From: Chara braunii
Taxonomy: Eukaryota; Streptophyta; Charophyceae; Charales; Characeae
NCBI GenBank assembly: GCA_003427395.1
Contig: BFEA01000416.1
Span: 285,874 to 343,596, forward strand
DNA length: 57,723 bases
Direction: 5' to 3'
Shown: positions 45,241 to 55,150 of the stretch, piece after piece
Layout of the letters: every line of letters starts with the position of its first letter
Position numbering within the stretch: the stretch's first letter is position 1
Notes under the pieces: generated by a model
Told to the model about the DNA's origin: nothing
What the model saw: the letters and a program-made list of their open reading frames with translations, nothing else
Databases searched by the model: none
Translations under genes and position numbers: made by a program

Positions 45241-48200
45241 TCACTCGGGGATCTCAACAAGAGCCAGTGGGTGAGGGGGGAAGGGATCAGGAAAGTCCGT
45301 CGGAGGACATAGCGGGAAAGTGGGTTCTATCGTCGTCCAGTCATTGAAAAGTAGCCGGTAGTCCCTAACTACAGTCCTCTCCTGTTGTTGGGCCTCTTGT
45401 TGCCTACCATTCCATTCCACTCTAGCTATCCATCCTCCTTCCGTCCCTCCCAACCAGTTGGTGCTGAAGGCGATGATAGCTCGTTCTATGTCTCCTGGNA
45501 TTTGTAGCAGGTCCAACTTGGACTTCACTTCCTGCCATCTACTCGTTATTTCCAGTTGGATTTGTTGTCTAATTTGGTCGGTTGTTTCCTCTCCCTCCAC
45601 CCTCACCCCCTCGAGTGCCATCAGGCATCGCTGCCACCAGAGTCCCNACAGTACTGCTCTGCGTCCCAGACTATACATGTTTTCCACGAAGGGCGATTCC
45701 CTTTGTGCCTGTGGCCAGTGGCCCAATAGAATGGCTCTCCAGGACCATGGCCATGGTNGGTCTGATATCAGCTTTCTCCATATCNGATCCCACCANCGCC
45801 ACGTGAGNTGTGCCACAGGACACTGCATGAAAATATGTTCTATGGTTTCAGCTCTTTTCCGGACGGGGAAGACACTCAGGCATCGTGAACACCAGGGGAC
45901 CGCTTGACCTTTCTGCTCTAGAGTTGTGTGATCTATCAGCCAATCCATAGTGGGTAGACATCGATGTGTAATNTGCCACTGCAGGGAGGAGATCTTGGCT
46001 GGTTTAGTTCTGCCCCCCTNGAACCACCGGATCGGTGTAAGCAGACTCCTGTCTACTTTGAGGTGTTTAGCCCATCGGTCCATTATTACATCTTTTAGGG
46101 GGCGTTTGGGCCTCAGTAGCCTATACGTGGATTTGACCGAGAGCTTGTGCAGATAGGTATAGCGGGGGNAATCTGTTCTACGTGTGGTTGGGGCCCACCT
46201 CCACTCCATTGGGTCCAGGGCCAAGTGTTGGATGCCAATGTCCGGTTGGAAGGCGACCGCNTCCTTTCCTTCTCCCAGCACCNTGACCCNAAAAATATNT
46301 GTTTTGTTCCTCCATTCGAAGGGGTCGCAGCTCCCCTGCAGTGACCCTGTCTTACNNACTGTNNACCATTCAATTAGTACNTCTTGGGGCCTAACCTTAT
46401 GGATCATTCCTATGCGTCCNNCTTCTCCTCTGATGGCCACCCAGTCGTCCTCTCGGAAAATCGGGCCTTTTTTGAGGATTNTATACCATTGTATGGGAAT
46501 CGTCTCCAGTAGATTTTCCAGATTCTCTTTAGTGAAATGNCAGTACTTTAGCCTGTTGTGCATCTCCTCCCCTGTTCTCCATCTTCTCAGGTTGGAGTCC
46601 CATAGGTCCNCGATCCGGGTTACCCCGTTCNTTACCCATNCCTTCCAGGGGGATGCCGTGCTGCANCTTATCNGTNCGTGNCTGTCTACTAGCCAGCGAT
46701 TTCCAAANAGTGGCTGGNGATATATTTCCTCCCATCGTTCGGGGGGCTGNCTNTCNGGGAGAGGGAGTTTGCGCCAAATCTTGAGNAAGGTGNGCCAGAA
46801 CTGGTCTATAATATCGTCCCCTTGGCCTCCCTCCTTCTGCCATCGCCNAGGGATGGTCCAGTACCTGTCCTCCAGCCAGGTGAAGGGGTGTGTTTCAGGG
46901 GGAGCTGTCGGAGCCAGTCTGGCCAGATGTTCCAGCGCCANAGTTTTCCACGGGCTAGTCATGGTTAGGATGAGTTTTTTTATCCACTGGAGCCGCAAGG
47001 CATGTACTTGCGTAGCCGGATCTATGATCCCCAAGCCTCCTNCGGTTTTGGGCTNAATGNTGGAGTCCCATGNGACCCTGCTAATTACATTTGTTGGTTC
47101 ATCGTCCCCCCTCCATAGGTAAGCAACTATTTTTGCCTTTAGCCTTTGCAGTGCTTGCTTGCTTAAGGGCCACANCAAGGATTTATACCATATTGTTGCA
47201 AGCACTACATTATTAATTANCAACGCCCTACCGAAAAGGGAGGTGGTCTTATTCCGTANTGTGGCAAGTTTGGCCAGGGGCGGAGAGGTGATCCATTCAT
47301 CACTCATCGGAGGACGACCAATCGCCGTCATGGATACTCCTAGGATCCTCAGCGGGGCCTCCAAGGGAAGCCAANAAATNCGAGGGGTTTCCGGTGGCCG
47401 NNCTCCTTGGTANTGAATCCACCATCCTTGCNTTTTATTTCCCCAGTTGACTTTCATGTCTGAGACTTGGGAGAACCTCTCCANCAGGCGTTGGATTTCC
47501 TCCATGTTAGGTGTAGTGNCTTCTACCATGATCGTGAGGTCGTNCGCGAAGAGNGAACAGACCGGGACCGCCTCTTCCGGNATNTGGGNTATCTTTATTC
47601 TAGAAATGTCCTTATTTGTGCGCAGGTTTGCCGCAAGNGCTTCCATGATAACTAGGAAGAGGAAGGGGGCGATGGGGTCCCCCTGACGGACCGATCTTTC
47701 AAGTTTTATTGGAGGGGCCAGGGTTCCGTTAATCTGGATCGTAGTGGTGGCATTCGTATGCAAGATACGCACCCACCTTCTGAACACCGGCCCAAAGTTC
47801 ATTTTTTGTAAGCATTTGTCCAGGAAGAGCCAATCAACATGGTCATACGCTTTTTCAAAATTGATGAAGACCAATGCTGCATTTTGCCTTGTGTGTCTGG
47901 CAAGTTGCAGGACCTCGTGGACTAGTAGGATGTTCTCTTGGATGTTCCGACTGCGCATGAACCCTATTTGGGCAGAGTGTATGATATCTTCCATCACGGG
48001 GATCATTCGATTTGCCAGTGCTTTAGCTAGCATCTTATATGTCACTGTGAGGAGAGTGATGGACCTATAATTCCGAATATTCATCTTGTCTCCTTTTTTG
48101 TATAGCAGTGATAATATGCCCTGTCCCACCATTTCTCCCATTTCGCCTGACATCCATACTTCGGCATAATAGTCCATTAGGTCTTGGTTCATCGTATCCC

Positions 48201-48561
48201 ACATGGCCTCCCAAAACTCCTTGGGGAGTCCATCCAGGCCTGGTGTTTTGTCTTCTTTCATTTGCATTAATGCTGTCCAGATTTCCTCCCTCGCTAGGGG
48301 CGCTTCCAACTTTCCTTTCTGTTCTTCTGAGAGGGTCCCTTCTAACGGAGAGAGGAATTCGTCTATCTTCTGGTGTCGGGTTTCCTCTTCCATTGGCGGT
48401 ATGTGTGACGCAAAGAGGTCTTTGAAAAAGTCCCGAGTGATTTTGATGCATCGGGCTGTTGTCACTGCACGCTGTGCCTCGTCTGTTTCAGGATCATGCA
48501 GTGCTTCAATCATGGCCCGTTTTGCCCAGGATTGGGCTATTCCAAAGAATTTCTTGTCCAT
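45241..48561 (-). pseudogene. L1-type LINE ORF2: reverse transcriptase and zf-RVT part
   Basis: 1106 codons. RT blocks: KTPGLDGLPKEFW (about 105-117), LLYKKGDKMNIRNYRSITLL (152-171), AQIGFMRSRNIQENI (197-211), motif A FINFEKAYDHVDW (232-244), motif B RQGDPIAPF (292-300) and motif C FAxDLTI (338-344, x hidden by an N compatible with Asp). In motif A the catalytic first Asp is Asn (AAT), although the plus-strand LINE keeps Asp; as read, the polymerase would be inactive. The C-terminus holds GGLGIIDPATQ (about 500) and a zf-RVT-like C-x2-C..ETIEHIFMQC (about 885-915). Many single Ns at 45481-47636. In frame with the endonuclease upstream, separated by two stops. Confidence 0.9.
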
Positions 48562-48615
48562 TGTTCCTTATGAATTGAACTTAGACAGTTTCCCTCTAAT
48601 CCTCGTGCCTTGCCA

Positions 48616-49806
48616 TCAATATTGCGCATGTTTTAAGAGCTGGTCTTTAAGAGTTTGTATTTGGGTCTGCCTCTCTTGTTGTTCTTGTTGTTCTTGCTGC
48701 TCTTGCTGTTCTAGATCCACCAGCTGGTTCATGATTTCTATTTCCTGTTGATGGCGTTGAGCCGCCAAAAGTTTCGAGAATTCTTTACATTTCTTGGATA
48801 GGAAAAACATCCCGTTGTTAAACCAGGTAATCTGAGAATGCAATTCGGGGCGGCGCTCTTTCCAATATGCCCATGACTGTCGCAGATACTGTTGGAAGGA
48901 ATCTAGCTGTAGTATCGAGGTGTTAAGTTTATAATAGCCCGCCCCCTGGTCAGGGCGTTTCCGAAAGGTGAGAGCTACCATGCACATTTTGTGGTCCAGT
49001 CCCGGGAAGGGGTTGGCCGGTAGAATTGCCACGTGTGTGAGCGCTCCTTCCACAGCGAGTGAGAGGAGGATTAAGTCTATTCTAGAGCGCGATGGTCTGG
49101 TCGGATCGTTGTTGTGCTTTATGCAAGAGAATTGCCGTTCGGTAGGGTAGAAGCGTCTAAAGGAGTCGAAGAGAGAGAGTGAAGAGCACAATTCCCCCAG
49201 CAATTGTTCGTCGTTTTCTACCGATGCCAGAGTGGAGGAGGGGATTCTCCATCGGTCTAGCCACCTGTCCGGAGCGACATTAAAATCTCCTGGCAGAATC
49301 AGCGGGATGTCCAGCTGTGTGTCCGACTGGACCTGCTCCCTAATCTTATCGAAGAAGACTTGTCGTTCCTGCGTTGTGTTCGACGCGTAAAGGCATAAAA
49401 TGCACACCACTTCCAGTTCCAGCATGCCCAATATTGACACCCACCTACCTTCCTCCTCGTCTCGGTCCCATCTAATTACCTCAAGTCTCGAGTTTGGCGG
49501 AATCCATATCGCCACTCCGGCCCGCCCTGGACCAGGTGAGAATGCCTGAAAGGACTGGTGTGGCCAGACCAATTTGTGGGCCCTCCGGTGTGCCGGTGTG
49601 TCCATCAAATGTGTCTCTTGGACACAGATGACATCTAGCCACTCCCGTCCTCCCACTCCGGGCAACAGTTCCCATAAAGCCTGTATTTTGTCTTGGTTTT
49701 GGGAGGCGAGGCCATTGACGTTGATCGAGCGCAGGTCTAAGTCGACTGTTTGTAACGTGCGCTTCCACGCTCTGTTTTTTTCGTAAAGAGTGTCAACCCA
49801 GTCCAT
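48616..49806 (-). pseudogene. L1-type LINE ORF2: APE endonuclease part
   Basis: 396 codons from ATG. APE/L1 endonuclease residues are all visible: Asn31 (SINVNGL), Glu64 (VQETHL), Tyr140, Asp174 and Asn176 (PGDFNV), Asp244 (SRIDLIL), and Asp271-His272 (LDHKM, where SDH is usual). A Gln/Glu-rich coiled-coil linker (LEQQEQQEQQEQQ) precedes the stop. After TGA (48616-48618) the same frame continues 13 more codons to a TAA, then reaches the RT ORF. So ORF2 is one frame interrupted by two nonsense codons, not by an indel. In an active LINE this enzyme nicks the target site. Confidence 0.9.
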
Positions 49807-49867
49807 TGCCTCTGTGTTCGTTTAAAAGCGGCACCAGCTTTGCCGATCCCAGATCACCTCATTATTG

Positions 49868-50774
49868 AAAGTATTTTTTTCGCAGGATCCTACATAAACA
49901 AGTAATCAAGTCATCTTCGGACCATGCGTAGCTGGGTTTTACCTTGAGACTTTGTAGCTCGAGCAGCGCATTGTGTGAGACCCAAGTAAGCCCCGCCTCT
50001 TTCTGCTCTTCAAACAATACATAGATATCCGAATTTGCAATTTCGTTAGGACCTCCGGAGACTATTAGGGTGGCGGTGGCTCCGAGTTCAAAATAATTCT
50101 GAATATAGGCTTTTCACGTCGCCTCGGCCAAACCCCCCGGGATCATCCTGCCGCCAGCCCTTGAGAGTTACCCCCCCAAAACTCGGAGAGTATTCGTTGT
50201 GTTCTGCATGCGAAAGCCCCAGCTCCCATTTTCCTCCCCCTTTCCTTACTGGAAGTACCAAGGCCTTGTTACCTGTGGATAGAGAGGCGTCCTGACTACC
50301 CTTCTCAACCAGATGGCGTAGCTTGGTTCGTTTGGATGGTTCGGGGGTATTCTGCACCTCCTCCGCCCCTTGTTCTGTCTCCCGGGGTGGGCTTTGGAAC
50401 TGTCCCTGTACAATGTGCCATATCCGACCAAGCACCGTGTACCAGTTTTCGTTGCCCTCCAGTCCTTGTTCCAGTGCCAGTTTTAGGGTCGGGCTGTTAT
50501 CTAGCATTTCAAAGAGGTGTACATAGGCGGAGTCCCAGAAAGGCAGTGCCAAATTCGGGTGCAGCGGCTTGAGATGGTCTATAAGCCAGTCCCCCAGCGC
50601 TCTTAGCTTTGTTTCTACATCTCCTTGGCCTAGGGGGTACTCTTGCTGTTCAGTGCCCGTGTTAGACATTTCCACGTCCGGGGGGGGGGGGGTATCCTCT
50701 ACATCCATTGGCTGCGGGCCGAAAGCCTGGCCCAACGGGTCTGTGGCTTCGTTGTTTCCCCATTTTGGCTACGG
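49868..50774 (-). pseudogene. LINE intermediate ORF (ORF1 C-terminal part or extra ORF), frameshifted
   Basis: Open after a TAG near 50774; the first ATG is at about 50708 (MDVEDTPPPPDVEMSN..). A 215-residue frame ends TSGA-like in SLYSELF at 50088. The +1 frame then carries on coding-like (ELGATATLIVSGGPNEIANSDIYVLF) to TAA near 49870, so one frameshift near 50093 is likely. It lies between the zinc-knuckle ORF1 and the endonuclease. No known domain; Pro- and acid-rich N-terminus. An 11-C run near 50683-50693 is another possible slippage point. Confidence 0.6.
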
Positions 50775-50794
50775 AAGATGATGTGTTTCATTTT

Positions 50795-52591
50795 CTATTC
50801 TTCTTCTCGGGGATCAGCTTTGCTCTCTGTCGGCTGGACGTCCCTTTGAACCATCTCTTGTACTTTGTTGCCCTGTATCATTTCCTGTACCATCTCGCCC
50901 CCCCCTGCAAGTTCGTTCCCCTTCTGTTCCCCTTCTGTTTGTTTTTCCGATTTTTCCTTTTCCTTTTCTTCTTCCGCATCTGTCAGGGGGCTGTAGCGGT
51001 TTGCTGTCTCTTGTCGCACAGCATTCAGTTTGAGTGGTTTAAGAGAGGGGTCCCTTGTGTCTTTCCCTCCTTTTGGGCCTCCTTTTAAGCCCACTTTCTT
51101 TGATGACGGGGCTTGTTTCCACACCTCAGTTGTATCTGTGCTCACAAGAAAGTCCTCAGGGTTGGGCTCCTTTCGCCCCTCGTTCCGTGGCTCTTGCTGG
51201 AGTCGGGGCCCTGGGTGGAGGTGGGGGGGTAGGTGTCCACCTGGCTTGTCCATGTGCTTTTCTACCGATTGCGGCGGTATCCATTCCTTGGGGGGTTTGG
51301 TTTTCCAGTTGACTTCCTCTTTCCCTTCCCATTCCCATCCTCTCACTCCCCCTCCTGGTTTCTGTTCATCTATGTATGCCCATCCCTCGTGACCGGGGTC
51401 AACTGTCCTCCAGATCGTCGCCGTGAACGGGTCCCGCAGCAATCGGCCCGTAGCTTTGGTTCTTTTAGCCGGATTTTGTGGGCATCCTGATTCCGTTGCA
51501 GCATGGCCATAGGCCTGGCACCGGAAACACCAGGGACGAGACTTGTGTGCTGTGTGTATCCTGAAATCGCGCCCCCCCACTCGGAATTCTATCACGTCAT
51601 CGATTTGGAAGATATGGTCCTTGGGAAGGTCCAGGGCCAGCATCAGGTAGTCATCTCGCTTGGCCACGTACGACGGCAGGGGGTCGATGAAGTCCACTAT
51701 ATCATACTTCTGCGCTAAATCTTGCACAAAAGCCGCCTGTATCTCAATCGGGACGTGCTTGAATTCCACCCAATAGTGGTCTGCCATTAGCTGCTCTCTC
51801 CGATCCTCCGTTTTTTGTTGCTTTTGCGGCGACCACGGGTAGATCCAGACTTCTGACCGGCCACAACGGATGCTCCGCCAGGCATCCATTGTGTGTTTGT
51901 CTATGTCAAACATGCTGATGATGGTGTATACGGATGCTGAGATCGTTTGGATTAGGAAGAAGTCGCGTGCTCCTTCCTCTGAGCCTTTGAGGGTAGCTAA
52001 CCTTTTCCTAATCCTGATTATTTTGTCGTTCATTGTTTTGTATGTCGCATCGTCATAAAACACCCAGTTGCTGGCATGGCGGGTGTAGATCTCCTCCCTT
52101 TCCTGTACTTTTCCAGCCGGGAGGCCTTTTATCCTACGCTGTTTGCCCCCCTGATTCACCAGTCTATCTTCGGAACTGGTCAGGAATTTCGTGAGGAAGA
52201 ACGCACTGGCTGTCGTGAGGTTGTCCAATGGAATTTCAATTCCTTGGTTATCTTCTTCCATCCCCTGCCCCCCCCTCCTGACTTTAAGTGTCGTGCCATT
52301 GTAGGGACCCTTAAGTTTTTCAGCCCAGGTGAAGGAAGATGCAAGGGTTGGTTGGGTATCTATCCTTTCCTTCATCTCTTTCAATTCTGTTTGTTTGCTT
52401 GTTGTTGGGTCCGCCCGGCTGGTTTCCTCCTGCTCATGTTCCTTTCCCCTGGTTCCAGGGTCGGCGACTGCGGTGGTTGGCTGTGGTTTTGGGATGTAGT
52501 GGCTTTTCCCTCTGTGTTGTCTCATCGCTCCATGATACAAAATCGTTTCCCCCCTTTTTTTGTTCCTGGCTGCGTTTTTGATTGGGGCCAT
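50795..52591 (-). CDS. L1-type LINE ORF1 protein (nucleic-acid binding, CCHC knuckle)
   Basis: 598 codons, apparently intact from ATG at 52591. The N-terminus is basic and disordered (about 1-90). A globular part (about 190-345) has an arrangement like DUF4283 in plant L1 ORF1 proteins. A zinc knuckle, C355-x2-C358-x4-H363-x6-C370 (CFRCQAYGH..), follows, with a 6-residue last spacing instead of the usual 4. The tail is charged, Pro/Lys/Glu-rich (about 430-598). ORF1 proteins coat LINE RNA in a ribonucleoprotein and act as chaperones. It is the only long LINE ORF here without a visible break. Confidence 0.8.
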   Translation of the reverse strand: MAPIKNAARNKKRGETILYHGAMRQHRGKSHYIPKPQPTTAVADPGTRGKEHEQEETSRADPTTSKQTELKEMKERIDTQPTLASSFTWAEKLKGPYNGTTLKVRRGGQGMEEDNQGIEIPLDNLTTASAFFLTKFLTSSEDRLVNQGGKQRRIKGLPAGKVQEREEIYTRHASNWVFYDDATYKTMNDKIIRIRKRLATLKGSEEGARDFFLIQTISASVYTIISMFDIDKHTMDAWRSIRCGRSEVWIYPWSPQKQQKTEDRREQLMADHYWVEFKHVPIEIQAAFVQDLAQKYDIVDFIDPLPSYVAKRDDYLMLALDLPKDHIFQIDDVIEFRVGGRDFRIHTAHKSRPWCFRCQAYGHAATESGCPQNPAKRTKATGRLLRDPFTATIWRTVDPGHEGWAYIDEQKPGGGVRGWEWEGKEEVNWKTKPPKEWIPPQSVEKHMDKPGGHLPPHLHPGPRLQQEPRNEGRKEPNPEDFLVSTDTTEVWKQAPSSKKVGLKGGPKGGKDTRDPSLKPLKLNAVRQETANRYSPLTDAEEEKEKEKSEKQTEGEQKGNELAGGGEMVQEMIQGNKVQEMVQRDVQPTESKADPREEE

Positions 52592-53339
52592 CTGTGTTGT
52601 ATCTGTGCCCGGAGCAAGGTAGAGAACAAGGTGGAAAATGGATGTCCTTCTCGCCTGCTGTCTCTCTCTTTCTTATTCTTGTCTTCCCCCTCGCCGCCCT
52701 TTCTGCCCCTTTCCTCCCCCTTCAATGCGTCGGTTGTCGTTACTTCCTCAATCCCACCTTTTTGTCTTTGCTTGTCATGTCCTCCTCGCTTGCTGCCGTT
52801 GCCTCTTATGTGCTTGGTTATCCCAACTCCCCTCTTCGCTTCTGCTTCCTCTAGCTTCAGGTATCCACCAGCGAACCCCCGTGGTCCGTCTGCTCTCCTC
52901 CACCGGAACGCGTCCGGCGGCCCTTGAGGAGAGCAGTGTCGTTGTGTTCTCCACGGGAGTCATTCCCGCCTTCTCCCTACGATTCCTCCTAGTTCGCTTG
53001 CTGCCCCGTCGTCGTTCATCCCGTCTTCTCCTGGTGACACGATCAGTTTCGCTGGTCCGCTTGTGTCCCCTCTTCGTTATACCCCAATCCTCTCTTCTCT
53101 CCCCTTGCTCTGTTAGTCCACCTGCCCTCCCCCTCTTTCTCTTAGCCCTTGTCGATTTCGCTCATGATGCGCTCCCCCCAACCTTATTCCCCTTCCCGTT
53201 TTCTGATTCTGAAACTCGTGTTCTCCTCCTTACTTTTCAGAAAAGCAATCCCACGCACTTTTGCCTCCTATATTTTAGCAACCCTTTCTCCCCACGTCCC
53301 CTGGTATTGTTGAAATCAGAGCAACACTCATTCGGTGGA

Positions 53340-53785
53340 TCAATTACGCAATCAAAATCCTCCACGGTCGCTTGCCAATCGAAAACAATCCATCGATCAA
53401 ACACGCATCGATCTGCGGTCGCTTGCCCATCGATAACAATCCATTAATCAAACATGCATCAGTCCAGTCATCTCGACCACCTTATCCTCATCTCATCTTG
53501 TTTCCACTTACCCCCAGGTGAGTCTCCTTTCCCAAGCTCTGAAGCGCCCGTGGCTCAGATAGGGCCGGCTTGCCAATCGAAAACAAACCATCAATCAAAC
53601 GCGCATCGATCTGTCCATCTCGATCACCATATCCCTCCACGGTCGCTTCCCAATCGATAACAATCCATCAATCAAACATGCATCAGTCCGCTCATCTCGA
53701 TCACCATCCTCATCTCATCATGTTTTCACTTACCCCCCAGGTGAGTCTCCTTTCCCAAGCTCTGAAGCGCTCGTTGCTCCAGCAG
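53340..53785. repeat. tandem repeat block upstream of the minus-strand LINE
   Basis: A motif CGGTCGCTTGCC.ATCGA.AAC, AATCCATCAATCAAACATGC recurs at about 53364, 53412, 53566 and 53640. It is nested in a larger unit of about 224 bp whose end, GGTGAGTCTCCTTTCCCAAG, appears at 53518 and 53742. The block lies 0.75-1.2 kb upstream (minus strand) of LINE ORF1 and could be its 5' UTR, since some LINEs use tandem promoter monomers. Confidence 0.7.
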
Positions 53786-54248
53786 GGCCGCTTCGTTTAC
53801 CGTTGGCGATGTCGCTGCCTCCCCCCGCGTCCCTCCTTCGTACCTCCCACCTGCGCCCTCGCCATCTCGCAGGTTCACTTCACATATCTAACCAGGTTTC
53901 CATTTCCAAAGCTTCGTGTCTGTAGCCTACGTGTGCGCCAACTTCCGAAACGGGTGGAAAAGCTCCCTTTCCATCGCGACGAATCTCGCCGCCCGGCTTC
54001 CACTCTCCACTGGTGCTGTCCGCCTTACACAGTGCTCACCCTTTGTGCTAGCTGGTGAACGGCCGGCGCCTCTACTCGTCACGGACCCGCCGCAACGCTG
54101 GCGCCAAGTTAGCGCTAACTTCACTCCGGCCTTTTTTTTGCCATTTGGGCGGGATATCCCGATAGCTTCGACTCTTCGCCAACGGATTAAGCCCATACAC
54201 TACAACTCATCACAATTTTTCGACTGCATAATCAAATGATTACCATGT

Positions 54249-54388
54249 ATAGGGATGTTGGACCCGCTTTCCAGCAGGTGCTGCTCCCCACCAATAGATG
54301 GAGCCCTCCGGACGGCGCTAGTGGTGTCTGCTCTTAGCAGCACCCCTAGCGCTAGTTCGGGTTGTTTCACAAAAAAAAAAAAAAAAAG
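54249..54388 (+). mobile_element. HBR copy
   Basis: Box 54257-54275 (GTTGGA/TCCAGC, one G-U pair), GTGCTGCTCCCCACC..AGATGGAGC, the tRNA-like GTGGTGTCTGCTCTTAGCAGC segment, and poly-A (54371-54387). Well preserved. Confidence 0.75.
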
Positions 54389-54627
54389 TTTACTTTCACA
54401 ATGGGTGCTGTTGAGATAGCAGGAAGCCTTTGCTGGGCTACTGCGCGGGGCCCTTTACCGAGGAGAGTGGGGTCTGCCCCCCTGTGTATGTTCTTGCCTT
54501 GGTCTTTTGGGGCCGTAATAAAATTGTGAGTTTGGGAAAAAGAAAATGAATTCTTGCGAGGCATGACATGATTTTTTTCAGGCATCCGCCGTCACCCGGA
54601 CTCCTTCTACCGCAAAGTCAATCCCCA

Positions 54628-54790
54628 TGGGAAACCAGGGGTAATCAATGCTGGCATGACTTTCCTTGTGACTAACTATGGTATGTCTGGGACGCTGGAC
54701 CCAGTTTCCAGACCAGGTGCAGCTTCCCACCAAGAGATGGAGCAACCGGCGGGCAGCTACTAGGGGTGGCTGCTTGTACCAACCCCTCTA
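54628..54790 (+). mobile_element. HBR copy with second-hairpin module, next to the integrase relic
   Basis: Partial module (ACCAGGGGTAATCAATGC, 54635-54652), box 54694-54712 (last base pair lost), then GGTGCAGCTTCCCACC..AGATGGAGC and a GGTGGCTGCTTGTACC segment. No poly-A is seen before the integrase-like sequence. Confidence 0.6.
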
Positions 54791-54794
54791 GTAG

Positions 54795-55150
54795 AAACCG
54801 ACAGACTGCGGAAATTGTGCGGTATATCAACCGTTTCCTCGGAATGCATCAGGACACCGAGGAAATCCTAACGAACAATGGGGCAGAGTTCCGAGGGGAA
54901 GTCCTGAGGAGTCTGGTCACACACAGTGTCTCCATTCAGAAACACCGCCCCTCATATGTCCCAATCGAACGGCCTCGTGGAGAATGCCAAACTGAGTAAT
55001 CAAAACCGCCCTTCGGCGGAACATTGCAGCTAGAGACGCGAGGCCTTGGCCTGACATAGTAGATCATATCCTGACCGTTCATCGGGCTGTCCCCATTCCA
55101 ATTACGGACCACTAGCCGAGCCTAAACGGCGAAACAACGTCGGGGTGGCG
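54795..55150 (+). pseudogene. LTR-retrotransposon integrase relic
   Basis: A frame with ILTNNGAEFRGE resembles the integrase core around its second catalytic Asp (DNG.EF); here that position reads Asn. After about 54960 the expected SNG..EN block appears only in another frame, so there is a frameshift. Further stops follow in what looks like the integrase tail (to about 55150). No LTR, RT or protease was found nearby, so this is an isolated fragment, probably Ty3/gypsy-like. Confidence 0.55.

Noticed and set aside
46184-47122. 312-codon plus-strand ORF
   Set aside because: Antisense to LINE ORF2 and open partly because Ns hide stops.
52076-53447. Plus-strand ORFs of 269-283 codons
   Set aside because: The first overlaps LINE ORF1 antisense and the rest is its 5' flank. 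Cys/Phe/Leu/Pro-rich composition fits antisense reading.
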